Shown: positions 18,834 to 27,217 of the stretch, in pieces
Position numbering within the stretch: the first letter of the stretch is position 1
Layout of the letters: each line of letters begins with the position of its first letter
Source of the DNA: an uncultured Prevotella sp.
GTDB taxonomy: Bacteria; Bacteroidota; Bacteroidia; Bacteroidales; Bacteroidaceae
Length of the DNA: 64,000 nucleotides
Assembly (NCBI GenBank): GCA_900768785.1
Contig: CAAGEG010000159.1
Location: 1-64,000, forward strand
Direction: 5' to 3'
Position numbers and translations under genes: made by a program
The notes under the pieces: model-generated
What the model was told of the DNA's origin: nothing
The model's input: only the letters and a program-made list of their open reading frames with translations
The model's database searches: none

Positions 18834-18973
18834 CTGTTATCTTTATGGCGCAACGATTAATTTTCGCTTTTTTAAATTACTCCGGAAACTTTTATGATAT
18901 GCTACCGGAGTTATTGTTATAGCTTTTTTAAAATAGTATTCTGCACATATATATGTACTGTATTAGCGAGAGA

Positions 18974-20233
18974 TTATTCGAACTCTGATTTTAGAATTCT
19001 CAAAACATTATCAACTGTTTCTTCTTCAAGGTCAGCTTTTTCTACGAGCATATCTCTCGGAGCATTGAGAACAGCTTTTGCCGTATCCATACCAAGCGCT
19101 TTGATAGCATCAATTATCCATTGATCTATCTCATCTGCGAACTCATCCAAATAGATATCTTCATCTGCTTCGTTTTCATCAATTTCGCGGAACACGTCAA
19201 TAGTATATGCGGTCAGCATACTTGCGAGTTTAATGTTCAATCCGGAACGTCCAATGGCGAGTGAAACCTCTTCCGGTCTTAGATAAACTTCGGCTTTTTT
19301 GTTCTCTTCATCAATAACGATGCTTGATATCTTAGCAGGACTAAGTGCACGTTGTATGAAAAGTTTGATATTAGATGTATAGTTTACTACATCGATATTC
19401 TCATTACACAATTCGCGAACAATACCATGAACACGGCTACCTTTCACACCGACACATGCTCCAACGGGATCTATACGATCGTCATAACTCTCAACGGCAA
19501 TCTTAGCTCTCTCTCCCGGCATGCGTGCAATACATTTTATCGTTATCAAACCATCGGCTATTTCAGGTACTTCACCTTCAAGCAAACGTTCCAAGAACAT
19601 ATTGCTTGTACGAGACAAGATAATTTTTGGATTGTTGTTATCATTATTAACTTCTTTAATAACGGCACGAATTGTCTCACCTTTTCGATATTGGTCACGA
19701 GGTATTTGTTCTGATTTCGGCAAAATCAATTCATTATTCTCGTCATCAACGAAAAGAACTTCACGTTTCCATACTTGATATACTTCGCCACTGACAATCT
19801 GTCCTACGCGATCTTTATATTTATTATAAAGACTATCATGTTCCAATTCAAGAACTTTGGAAGCCAATGTTTGTCTCAAATTAAGAATAGCACGTCTTCC
19901 AAATTTACTGAAATCAACTCTTTCACTAACTTCCTCGCCTACTTCATAGTCAGGTTCTATCTTCCTTGCATCTGTTAGTGATATTTCCTTGTTTTCGTCT
20001 TTAACTTCTCCATCTGCTACAACGATACGATTGCGATAGATCTCAAAGTCTCCTTTATCAGGATTAACGATAACATCAAAATTCTCATCACTTCCAAAAA
20101 TCTTTGCAATCACATTACGGAAGCTCTCTTCAAGAACACTCATTAATGTGGTGCGATCTATGTTTTTCGTCTCCTTAAACTCTTTGAAAGTGTCGACCAA
20201 GCTTATAGTCTCTTCTTTTTTTCTTGTTGCCAT
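18974..20233 (-). CDS. nusA: Transcription termination/antitermination factor NusA
   Basis: NusA binds RNA polymerase and modulates pausing, termination and antitermination. The 419-residue protein has the N-terminal polymerase-binding domain (NIDRTTLMSVLEESFRNVIA), an S1 domain near 135-200 (GQIVSGEVYQVWKREVLFVD), and two KH domains. The first KH segment includes RMPGERAKIAVESYDDRIDP near residue 235, followed by VGACVGVKGSRVHGIVREL. The second includes LAIGRSGLNIKLAS. It stops after a short helical tail and lacks the C-terminal acidic repeats of gamma-proteobacterial NusA, which is normal for this phylum. It is the middle gene of the operon, 84 bases after rimP. Confidence 0.96.
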   Translation of the reverse strand: MATRKKEETISLVDTFKEFKETKNIDRTTLMSVLEESFRNVIAKIFGSDENFDVIVNPDKGDFEIYRNRIVVADGEVKDENKEISLTDARKIEPDYEVGEEVSERVDFSKFGRRAILNLRQTLASKVLELEHDSLYNKYKDRVGQIVSGEVYQVWKREVLFVDDENNELILPKSEQIPRDQYRKGETIRAVIKEVNNDNNNPKIILSRTSNMFLERLLEGEVPEIADGLITIKCIARMPGERAKIAVESYDDRIDPVGACVGVKGSRVHGIVRELCNENIDVVNYTSNIKLFIQRALSPAKISSIVIDEENKKAEVYLRPEEVSLAIGRSGLNIKLASMLTAYTIDVFREIDENEADEDIYLDEFADEIDQWIIDAIKALGMDTAKAVLNAPRDMLVEKADLEEETVDNVLRILKSEFE

Positions 20234-20317
20234 ATATATTGATTTTATTTTTTCTTATTTCAAATCTACATATTTACCATTTTCAAGACATTATCATCAT
20301 AGTTCTTTATTATATAT

Positions 20318-20785
20318 TTACTTAAAACTAATCAGATATTTGGTATATTTTATATTATCCATATTGAAGTTCTTGTCAACATCTTCAAGAACGGGTCTCT
20401 TGGCTCCTTCTTTCTTTATCTTCTCTTTTATTGTCACCACGAAATCACGTCCTGCTACAGATTTCAGAATTCCACGATATTTCTTTCCGTCAAGTGCAAG
20501 CACTTCAACCTCTTTTCCTACAAAGTTTATATATTGTTGTTCAACTTTAAATGGTTGTCCCAATCCTGCGCTACCTACTTCCAACTCGTAGTCTTCTTCG
20601 TCTCTATTAAGATTGTCTTCCAAAAATCTACTCAATTGTACACAATCTTCAATCCAAACACCATCTGCATGGTCTATTTCTACTACAATCTTGTTGTCAG
20701 GGCTAATTTCTACATCAACGAGGAAATAGTCCTTACCATCAAGCCATTTCTCTACTAATTGTTTTACTTCGTTTTTATCAATCAT
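20318..20785 (-). CDS. rimP: Ribosome maturation factor RimP
   Basis: RimP helps assemble the 30S subunit. The 155-residue protein starts MIDKNEVKQLVEKWLDGKDY. It has the family's N-terminal half (VEIDHADGVWIEDCVQLSRF, then EVGSAGLGQPFKVEQQY) and an SH3-like C-terminal half (VLALDGKKYRGILKSVAGRD). I start at the ATG at 20785; the frame is open upstream to 20869, but that part is the leader containing a hairpin and the promoter. It is the first gene of rimP-nusA-infB. Confidence 0.93.
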   Translation of the reverse strand: MIDKNEVKQLVEKWLDGKDYFLVDVEISPDNKIVVEIDHADGVWIEDCVQLSRFLEDNLNRDEEDYELEVGSAGLGQPFKVEQQYINFVGKEVEVLALDGKKYRGILKSVAGRDFVVTIKEKIKKEGAKRPVLEDVDKNFNMDNIKYTKYLISFK

Positions 20786-20790
20786 ACACA

Positions 20791-20832
20791 GATAATTATA
20801 AAATAAAATGAGGGACTTTATCAGCCCCTCAT
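20791..20832 (-). terminator. Terminator-like hairpin in the rimP leader (possible attenuator)
   Basis: On the minus strand ATGAGGG (20832-20826) pairs with CCCTCAT (20814-20808) around an 11-base loop, followed at once by TTTATTTTATAATT. It lies between the promoter and the rimP ATG, so part of the transcripts could end here. Confidence 0.6.
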
Positions 20833-20845
20833 TCCTCTGAACGCT

Positions 20846-20878
20846 GCAAAAGTAGTAATTATTCATCATACATACAAA
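20846..20878 (-). promoter_or_regulatory. Promoter of rimP-nusA-infB
   Basis: On the minus strand TTTG (20878-20875), 20 bases and TACTTTTGC (20854-20846) match the consensus. The leader of about 55 bases contains the hairpin at 20808-20832. Confidence 0.7.
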
Positions 20879-20935
20879 TATTTTTCATCTTTTTCGCCTA
20901 AGTCACATAATTATTAGACTTTAAGTTTCATTTTT

Positions 20936-21061
20936 AACCCACATCAGTCGTTAGATTTAATTTCATTTCGCTTATCCATGTGTCGGATTTGTGTCAAGAT
21001 AAAGCGAGGCGCAATATTGTGCATAGAAGAGCATAAAGGAAATGAAAAGCCAATGTAATAA
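20936..21061 (+). repeat. B-type intergenic repeat, copy 2
   Basis: This stretch aligns with the reverse complement of 8164-8320 over its whole length; the block list is given in the findings. It fills most of the gap between the divergent rimP and dacB promoters and encodes no convincing protein. Its start carries the ATCAGTCGTTAGATT motif found in other gaps. Confidence 0.7.
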
Positions 21062-21187
21062 ACTAAAAAAAACAATTATCGGCTGTCTAATTCCCGACTT
21101 TGGGTTTAACAAGACTGAAACAAAAAGATTTTTCCCATGTTTATTGATACATAAATCGACTGAAAGTAAAAGAAATGCATTTTTTCC

Positions 21188-21219
21188 TTTGCATTCTCTA
21201 TGCGTTACACTATCTTTGC
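21188..21219 (+). promoter_or_regulatory. Promoter of dacB, almost touching the start codon
   Basis: TTTG at 21188-21191, 19 bases, and TATCTTTGC at 21211-21219 are consensus in sequence and spacing. The ATG at 21224 begins four bases after the box, so transcription would start at or next to the start codon. Confidence 0.55.
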
Positions 21220-21223
21220 AGTA

Positions 21224-22516
21224 ATGAAAACGTTCACAAAAATATTAATTTCTATATTCTTTATCTTTTTAATTGCCACATTGACAATGGTAGTTCCTGC
21301 CACTGCCAATACAATTAGTATTACATCATCTAATGATAGTTTATCATCAGAGAGCACAGTATATGACACTATTGCCAATGACACTTTGATAACAGAAGAG
21401 GATTTGGCATGGCCATACAATATAATAAGCCGTATAGATAACCTTCTTGACAATGATATCTTCTCCACTTCTACCGTAGGAATGATGATTTATGACCTTA
21501 CAGCCGACTCTGTTATATATCGTCATAACGAGAAACAACTAATGCGACCTGCCAGCACAATGAAAATGATTGTTTCTGTTGCGGCACTTGACAACATAGG
21601 TTACGAGCACGAATATCGCACAATTCTTGCAATAAAAGGAGATACAATAGATAGAGTTCTCATAGGTGACATGTATTGCAAGGGGGATTTTGACCCTGCT
21701 TTCAACGACGAAGACCTTGAGAGTTTTGTCAATTCGGTAAAGAATTTAGGCATAGATACTATAAGAGGAGACATTGTTGCAGACTTATCTATGAAAGATG
21801 ACCTTCTTCTGGGCGAAGGATGGTGCTGGGATGATGACAATCCCATATTATCGCCTTTGCTCTTATCGCGCAAAAACAATTTTATGGAATGTTTTACCAA
21901 GCGTCTTAACGACGAAGGAATAATAATTGAAGGAAAGATAAGAATAGATGATATGCCACGTTCAGCAAAAATCATAGATGTTAAGACACGTACAGTAGCA
22001 GACGTTCTGCCACATATGATGAAAGTTAGCGACAATCTCTATGCTGAAACATTGTTTTATCATTTAGCTTCATCAATAGGAACGTCACGTCCTGCTACGG
22101 CAAAAGCCGGCAGACAAATGGTTAATCGTCTTATAAGCAAAGTCGGACACAAGCCATCACATTATTATATTGCAGACGGTAGCGGACTGTCATTATATAA
22201 TTATGTATCTCCGGAACTTGAAACAGACATTTTAAAATATGCATTCCACAAAGAACATATTTATCCTTATCTATTTAATTCTATGCCAATAGCAGGAAAA
22301 GATGGTACTCTTTCCAAACGTATGCAAAGAGGATATGCTTATGGCAATGTTCATGCAAAGACCGGAACAGTTACAGGAGTTAGCGCTCTTGCCGGTTATT
22401 GCACAGCTGCAAATGGACATATATTATGTTTCTCAATCATAAATATGGGAATAAGAAATGCATCTACGGGACGCCGATTTCAAGACAAAATATGCCAAGC
22501 ACTCTGCCGCCCGTAA
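21224..22516 (+). CDS. dacB: D-alanyl-D-alanine carboxypeptidase/endopeptidase (PBP4, DacB)
   Basis: PBP4 trims or cleaves peptidoglycan cross-links in the periplasm (peptidase S13 family). The 430-residue protein has an N-terminal signal peptide with a long hydrophobic stretch (ILISIFFIFLIATLTMVV). The three penicillin-binding motifs are present: SxxK as PASTMKM near residue 106, SxN as VSDNLYAET near residue 267, and KTG as VHAKTGTVTGVSALAGY near residue 382. An in-frame ATG at 21200 exists, but the -7 promoter box lies inside that extension, so I start at 21224. The S13 insertion domain between SxxK and SxN is present and of normal size. Confidence 0.93.
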   Translation: MKTFTKILISIFFIFLIATLTMVVPATANTISITSSNDSLSSESTVYDTIANDTLITEEDLAWPYNIISRIDNLLDNDIFSTSTVGMMIYDLTADSVIYRHNEKQLMRPASTMKMIVSVAALDNIGYEHEYRTILAIKGDTIDRVLIGDMYCKGDFDPAFNDEDLESFVNSVKNLGIDTIRGDIVADLSMKDDLLLGEGWCWDDDNPILSPLLLSRKNNFMECFTKRLNDEGIIIEGKIRIDDMPRSAKIIDVKTRTVADVLPHMMKVSDNLYAETLFYHLASSIGTSRPATAKAGRQMVNRLISKVGHKPSHYYIADGSGLSLYNYVSPELETDILKYAFHKEHIYPYLFNSMPIAGKDGTLSKRMQRGYAYGNVHAKTGTVTGVSALAGYCTAANGHILCFSIINMGIRNASTGRRFQDKICQALCRP

Positions 22517-22618
22517 ACACAAGCTTGGCTTACATATTCTTTTAATACTATTAGACATTTCATGAGTAAGAAGGATAAAGTTAAGAGACAAGAAATTATT
22601 TCATAAATTATATAATAA

Positions 22619-22660
22619 CAAAACAGGATATGCCTTTTGACATACCCTGTTTTGCTTATT
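22619..22660. terminator. Bidirectional terminator between dacB and the acyl-CoA dehydrogenase gene
   Basis: Arms CAAAACAGGATATG (22619-22632) and CATACCCTGTTTTG (22641-22654) pair with one mismatch around an 8-base loop. The A/T ends give a T-tract in both directions, which suits the convergent genes. Confidence 0.75.
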
Positions 22661-22673
22661 GAGTGAGATAAAA

Positions 22674-24398
22674 TTATTCTTCTGTCTTTTCAGCCGCACG
22701 GAAGTTTACAAGGTCTTCTGTTATGAAGCTCTTGACATATGCCACATGACCTGTTACTTCTGCTTCTGCATGGCGAACATATACATTAGCGCTCTTTGTA
22801 AATAGATGAGGAGCACGTGTTGCATCATCAAGAATAAGCAAAGACATGATAATATCAGCTGTCATATCATATAAACGTCTTGCAAGGAAATCTTGTGATT
22901 CTTGACAACCAATCTCCTTAACATAATTAACAGCCTGCTCGTAAGCCTCAACCATCTTTGCAACACGCACCTGCAAAGACTTTAATTCTTCTGCTACGGC
23001 ATTGCCCAACATTTCCTTAATTATATTAAGGTATGTTCCATTTGTGATATAACGAATAGCAGCAACCACTTGTAATTGAGTTGTACCTTCATAAATAGAG
23101 AAGATACGTGCATCTCTATACAATCTCTGACTTTTATATTCCATTATGAAACCGGAGCCGCCATGTACCTGAATGGCATCATAAGCATTTTGGTTGGCAT
23201 ATTCAGAGTTCATTCCTTTTGCCAATGGTGTAAATGCATCAGCCAAACGACTATATGTTTTCAGCTCTTGACGCTCTTCAGGAGTCAGTTTTCGTTCTCT
23301 TGATATATCTTCAAGGGCTTTGTATATATCGACATAACGTGCTGTTTGATACAATATACTTCTACCTGCATCAAGTTTAGCCTTCATTCTTGACAACATG
23401 TCATACACGGCAGGGAATTCAATAATAGCCTTATCAAACTGTTTACGATCTTTTGCATAAGCCAAAGCTTCGTTATATGCAGCTTGACTAACGCCGACAC
23501 TCTGAGCCGCAATACCCAAACGAGCACCGTTCATAAGAGCCATGACATATTTTATGAGTCCCATTCTGGTGTTGCCACATAGCTCTGCCTTTGCATTCTT
23601 ATATACCAACTCACATGTTGGTGAGCCATGAATACCCAGTTTATGTTCTATATGCCTGACAGTAACGCCGCCTTCTCGTTTGTCATAAATAAACATTGAC
23701 AAGCCACGACCATCGTGAGTTCCTGCCTCAGAACGAGCCAAAACGAGGTGAATGTCCGAGTCACCATTTGTAATGAATCGTTTTACACCATTCAGTCTCC
23801 AACAATTATTCTCCTCGTCAAATGTAGCTTTAAGCATTACACGCTGCAAATCGGAACCGGCATCAGGTTCTGTAAGGTCCATAGACATTGTTTCACCGGC
23901 ACAAACACGTGGTATATACTTTTTACGCTGTTCTTCGTCACCAAATTCATAAAGAGTTTCAATACAATCCTGCAAACTCCAAATATTTTGGAAGCCGGCA
24001 TCAGCAGCAGCAACAATTTCCGAAGCCATTGAATACGGTGTTACCGGCATATTTAGTCCGCCATATCTTCTTGGCATTGATATTCCCCACAATCCGGCTT
24101 TGCGTGTTGCGTCAAGATTTTCAAATGTTTTAGATGCATAAACCATTCTGCCGTCAACGAGATGTGGTCCTTCTTCATCCACAGCCTCGCTGTTTGGTTC
24201 TAATATATTAGCTGCTATGTCTCCCGTAATATCAAGTACGTTTTTATAATTCTCTATTGCGTCTTGATAATCAACCGGTGCATCAGCATACTCATCTTTA
24301 TCTGCAAAATTTCTTTCTTTAAGTTCCACAATACGCTTCATGAGCGGATGATTGAGATGAAACTCAAACTCAGGATGATCTGTATAATAGTTAGCCAT
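22674..24398 (-). CDS. Acyl-CoA dehydrogenase family protein (long form)
   Basis: The 574-residue flavoprotein contains the acyl-CoA dehydrogenase fold. MSMDLTEPDAGSDLQRVMLK near residue 171 is the flavin-contact region, and AIQVHGGSGFIMEYKSQRLY near residue 410 precedes RIFSIYEGTTQLQ. The Glu in YEGT is the likely catalytic base. It is longer than typical 380-residue short-chain enzymes: extra N-terminal and C-terminal helical parts resemble the approximately 570-600-residue class. It follows etfA by 8 bases, so its electrons go to the adjacent ETF. The substrate chain length cannot be read from sequence; butyryl or branched short chains are possible. Confidence 0.9.
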   Translation of the reverse strand: MANYYTDHPEFEFHLNHPLMKRIVELKERNFADKDEYADAPVDYQDAIENYKNVLDITGDIAANILEPNSEAVDEEGPHLVDGRMVYASKTFENLDATRKAGLWGISMPRRYGGLNMPVTPYSMASEIVAAADAGFQNIWSLQDCIETLYEFGDEEQRKKYIPRVCAGETMSMDLTEPDAGSDLQRVMLKATFDEENNCWRLNGVKRFITNGDSDIHLVLARSEAGTHDGRGLSMFIYDKREGGVTVRHIEHKLGIHGSPTCELVYKNAKAELCGNTRMGLIKYVMALMNGARLGIAAQSVGVSQAAYNEALAYAKDRKQFDKAIIEFPAVYDMLSRMKAKLDAGRSILYQTARYVDIYKALEDISRERKLTPEERQELKTYSRLADAFTPLAKGMNSEYANQNAYDAIQVHGGSGFIMEYKSQRLYRDARIFSIYEGTTQLQVVAAIRYITNGTYLNIIKEMLGNAVAEELKSLQVRVAKMVEAYEQAVNYVKEIGCQESQDFLARRLYDMTADIIMSLLILDDATRAPHLFTKSANVYVRHAEAEVTGHVAYVKSFITEDLVNFRAAEKTEE

Positions 24399-24406
24399 AG
24401 CTTTCT

Positions 24407-25429
24407 TTATTTATTACTCTGTTTATAATATTTGATGAGTTTCGGAACTACTTCCTCAACGTTACCTACAATCACATAATCTGCTATTTGGTTAATAGGA
24501 GCATCAGGATCATTATTAACTGAAATAATAATTCCCGAGTCTTGCATACCGGCAATATGTTGTATTTGTCCGCTAATACCACATGCTATATACACCTTTG
24601 GATGTACTGTTACACCGGTTTGTCCAATCTGACGGTCATGGTCAACAAATCCTGCATCTACAGCAGCACGGCTTGCGCCCACTTCTCCATGCAATTCCTT
24701 TGCCAATTTAAAGAGCATGTCAAATCCTTCTTTGCTTCCTACGCCATAACCACCGGCTACAACGATTGGAGAACCTTTAAGATTGTTCTTTGCTTTTTCA
24801 ACATGACGATCTATTACCTTTACAATATAATCTGTGGTAGGCACATATTTAGCAACGTCTGCATAGACAACTTCTCCTTTATAGTTATCATCCAATATCT
24901 CACGTTTCATTACGCCTTCTCTAACTGTAGCCATCTGTGGTCTGTGATCGGGATTAACGATTGTTGCCACGATGTTTCCACCGAATGCAGGTCTTATTTG
25001 ATACAACAAATTGTCATAGTGTTTGCCCGTCTTTTTGTCATCATAGTCACCTATTTCAAGTTGTGTACAATCGGCAGTAAGACCACTTGTTAATGAAGAA
25101 GATACTCTTGGTCCGAGATCACGACCTATAACGGTAGCACCCATCAAGCATATTTGAGGCTGTTCTTCTTTGAAAAGATTAACGAGGATAGAAGTATGTG
25201 GAGCCGAAGTGTAAGGGAAGAGACCGTCAGCATCAAAAACAAAAAGTTTATCTACGCCATAAGGCAATATTTGTTTTTCAACTTTGTCTTTTATTCCTGT
25301 ACCGGCAACTATGGCGTTAAGTTGTACACCGAGTTGATTGGCAAGTTTGCGCCCTTTTGTTAACAATTCCTGTGAGACCTCTGCCACTGTTGTGCCTTCT
25401 ATCTCACAATATACAAATACGTTATTCAT
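24407..25429 (-). CDS. etfA: Electron transfer flavoprotein alpha subunit
   Basis: EtfA binds FAD and, with EtfB, carries electrons between the acyl-CoA dehydrogenase and other redox partners. The 340-residue protein has an N-terminal ETF domain (VTAV-like core ICLMGATVIGRDLGPRVSSS near residue 94). Its C-terminal FAD domain shows VVAGGYGVGSKEGFDMLF near residue 222, GASRAAVDAGFVDHDRQIGQ and HPKVYIACGISGQIQH. The ETF alpha signature near the end (IISVNNDPDAPINQIADYVI) is intact. It sits 11 bases after etfB and 8 before the dehydrogenase gene. Confidence 0.94.
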   Translation of the reverse strand: MNNVFVYCEIEGTTVAEVSQELLTKGRKLANQLGVQLNAIVAGTGIKDKVEKQILPYGVDKLFVFDADGLFPYTSAPHTSILVNLFKEEQPQICLMGATVIGRDLGPRVSSSLTSGLTADCTQLEIGDYDDKKTGKHYDNLLYQIRPAFGGNIVATIVNPDHRPQMATVREGVMKREILDDNYKGEVVYADVAKYVPTTDYIVKVIDRHVEKAKNNLKGSPIVVAGGYGVGSKEGFDMLFKLAKELHGEVGASRAAVDAGFVDHDRQIGQTGVTVHPKVYIACGISGQIQHIAGMQDSGIIISVNNDPDAPINQIADYVIVGNVEEVVPKLIKYYKQSNK

Positions 25430-25440
25430 AGTCGTCTGTT

Positions 25441-26310
25441 TTATCCAATTATCTTTTCGTCCAACAATTCCTTAATAAGACCTTCAATATCGGCGTCTGC
25501 GCCTGTAAGAGTCTTGCTTTCTTTTGCTTGGAAAACAATATTTTTCACAGCTTTCACCTTAGTAGGAGAACCACTTAGTCCGCATTGTTCGGGGTCGCCG
25601 TCAACATCTGCTACCGACCATTGGTTAAGAGTAAGATAAGGTCTTTGTTCATATAGTTCCTGATAAGGCATGTCCGGAGTTCTCTCCAAAGGAACATTAG
25701 CACGTTTATATTTCATCACTAATTTGGCATTACATGGTCTGCAAGGTGCAGCACTACCGTTTACGGTAATAACAACGGGCATTGGAGCGACAACTGTTTC
25801 AACGCCACCATCAATATGTCTGCGTATTGTCAGTTTGCCATCTTCACATTTTTCTATTTCTTCTGCGTATGTTACTTGTGCCAAACCCAACTTCTGAGCC
25901 ACCTGTGGTCCCACTTGAGCTGTATCGCCATCAATAGCTTGACGTCCTCCAATAACCACATCAGCACCGCCAATCTTTTGTATTGCAGTAGCCAAAGCGT
26001 AAGATGTTGCCAATGTATCGGCACCTGCAAACAGTCTGTCTGTTAACAACCAGCCTGTGTCTGCACCACGATAGAGTCCTTGACGAATGATTTCCGCTGC
26101 ACGGGGAGGGCCCATAGTAAGCACACCTACAGTAGATCCGGGATTTTGTTCTTTTAGTCTTAGCGCCTGTTCAAGCGCATTAAGGTCTTCAGGATTGAAG
26201 ATTGCGGGCAATGCTGCTCGATTTACGGTTCCTTCCGCCGTCATTGCATCTTTGCCAACATTTCTTGTGTCTGGTACTTGCTTGGCAAGTACGATGATTT
26301 TCAATTTCAT
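25441..26310 (-). CDS. etfB: Electron transfer flavoprotein beta subunit
   Basis: EtfB is the partner of EtfA. The 289-residue protein starts MKLKIIVLAKQVPDTRNVGK. FNPEDLNALEQALRLKEQNP near residue 38 and GADTGWLLTDRLFAGADTLA near residue 81 are typical. DVVIGGRQAIDGDTAQVGPQ near residue 114 is the nucleotide-binding segment. It is the first gene of etfB-etfA-dehydrogenase, with a good promoter. Whether this ETF is of the electron-bifurcating type (a second FAD in EtfA-B) could not be judged. Confidence 0.94.
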   Translation of the reverse strand: MKLKIIVLAKQVPDTRNVGKDAMTAEGTVNRAALPAIFNPEDLNALEQALRLKEQNPGSTVGVLTMGPPRAAEIIRQGLYRGADTGWLLTDRLFAGADTLATSYALATAIQKIGGADVVIGGRQAIDGDTAQVGPQVAQKLGLAQVTYAEEIEKCEDGKLTIRRHIDGGVETVVAPMPVVITVNGSAAPCRPCNAKLVMKYKRANVPLERTPDMPYQELYEQRPYLTLNQWSVADVDGDPEQCGLSGSPTKVKAVKNIVFQAKESKTLTGADADIEGLIKELLDEKIIG

Positions 26311-26395
26311 AGATTATACTATATAATGATAAATGATTTGTGTATATTTGTTTTTCGTACACGAAGAAACGCTTTTTGACACGTTTCTCCAATTT

Positions 26396-26427
26396 GCAAA
26401 AGTACGTTTTTTTTGAATGTCAACAAA
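26396..26427 (-). promoter_or_regulatory. Promoter of etfB-etfA-acyl-CoA dehydrogenase
   Basis: On the minus strand TTTG (26427-26424), 19 bases and TACTTTTGC (26404-26396) form a consensus promoter. The leader is about 80 bases. The -33 element lies in the T-rich tail of the upstream terminator. Confidence 0.65.
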
Positions 26428-26462
26428 GAAAAAGCACTAAAAAGTGATACTCTTCAGTGCTT
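26422..26462 (-). terminator. Terminator of the META-domain lipoprotein gene
   Basis: On the minus strand AAGCACT (26462-26456) pairs with AGTGCTT (26438-26432), followed by TTTCTTTG. The stem has 7 pairs and a loop of 17 bases that may pair further. It lies about 150 bases after the gene it serves. Confidence 0.55.
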
Positions 26463-26609
26463 GTTATTGTTTTAACTTAAACCAGTCATTAGATAAAAAC
26501 ATGGGCGAGAGCCGACATCTCTGTACGTCTTTTCATTTGTTCCACCTTTCTCTATTCATAAGGAAAAGGGCAAAAGCTGATGAAATCTAACAAAAGAATT
26601 TGGTTAAGA

Positions 26610-27050
26610 TTATTTTCCCGGTGTTTTTGTCAGTTTTACGAGAGTTGCGCCTTCGTTGTTCATTAAGAGCAAATCGCCTGTTTCGCTAAAGCCGTAGCGT
26701 GATATTTTTGGTAAAACTTCAGAGAGCATGTTTTCCGTAGTCATATCGTGGCACATCATACGTGTGGCTCCCACTTTGTCAAACGACAATGTCTGTTGTT
26801 TGGTATCAAGATCCACTGGTCCAAAAAATCTATTACATCCGGTGTAGGCATTAACTTGCTTTTTCTTTGCATCAATTTTGATAAATGCAGCTTGTGCATC
26901 TGCGGGTGTCACAATCTTCTTTCCGCTAATCTCACTAATAGTCCAATCTCCGCCAATATTACCTTTAGCCATTGGTGTTTCGCTTGTTTTACATGCTGAA
27001 ATTATGCAAATAAATCCTGTCATAATCACAGCGGCAATCATTGTTCTCAT
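26610..27050 (-). CDS. META-domain (HslJ-like) lipoprotein
   Basis: The 146-residue protein has a lipoprotein signal peptide (MRTMIAAVIMTGFICIISAC, Cys 20 in the lipobox). It then has a single META domain: GGDWTISEISGKKI near residue 33, VNAYTGCNRFFGPVDL near residue 66, and LSFDKVGATRMMC followed by a C-terminal strand LLLMNNEGATLVKL. META/HslJ proteins are outer-membrane or periplasmic proteins linked to heat or antibiotic stress; the biochemical role is not settled. It is a single gene, divergent from dnaG. Confidence 0.85.
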   Translation of the reverse strand: MRTMIAAVIMTGFICIISACKTSETPMAKGNIGGDWTISEISGKKIVTPADAQAAFIKIDAKKKQVNAYTGCNRFFGPVDLDTKQQTLSFDKVGATRMMCHDMTTENMLSEVLPKISRYGFSETGDLLLMNNEGATLVKLTKTPGK

Positions 27051-27171
27051 AATCTATATCTTTTATAATATTGTTTGGCAGGCAAAGATAGGCATTATAC
27101 CCATATCGCCAAAAAGTTATCATCATTAATAACATATTATAAATGATTTTAGTAAATTGTTTGTCGTTTTA

Positions 27172-27203
27172 TTTGCTTATTTTCTTGAATAATCATAATT
27201 TTG
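27172..27203 (+). promoter_or_regulatory. Possible promoter of dnaG
   Basis: TTTG at 27172-27175, 20 bases and TAATTTTG at 27196-27203 fit the consensus. The box overlaps a GGAGG-like ribosome site (TTTTGGAGG), and the ATG at 27218 is only 14 bases away, so either the promoter or the ribosome site, but not both, may be in use. Confidence 0.4.
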
Positions 27204-27217
27204 GAGGCAATAAACGT

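Noticed and set aside
20786..20869. Extended N-terminus for rimP
   Set aside because: The extension is the leader with a hairpin and promoter; known RimP proteins begin at about the ATG at 20785.
24542..25093. Open frame of 183 codons opposite etfA
   Set aside because: Shadow of etfA, whose flavin-binding motifs are intact on the minus strand.
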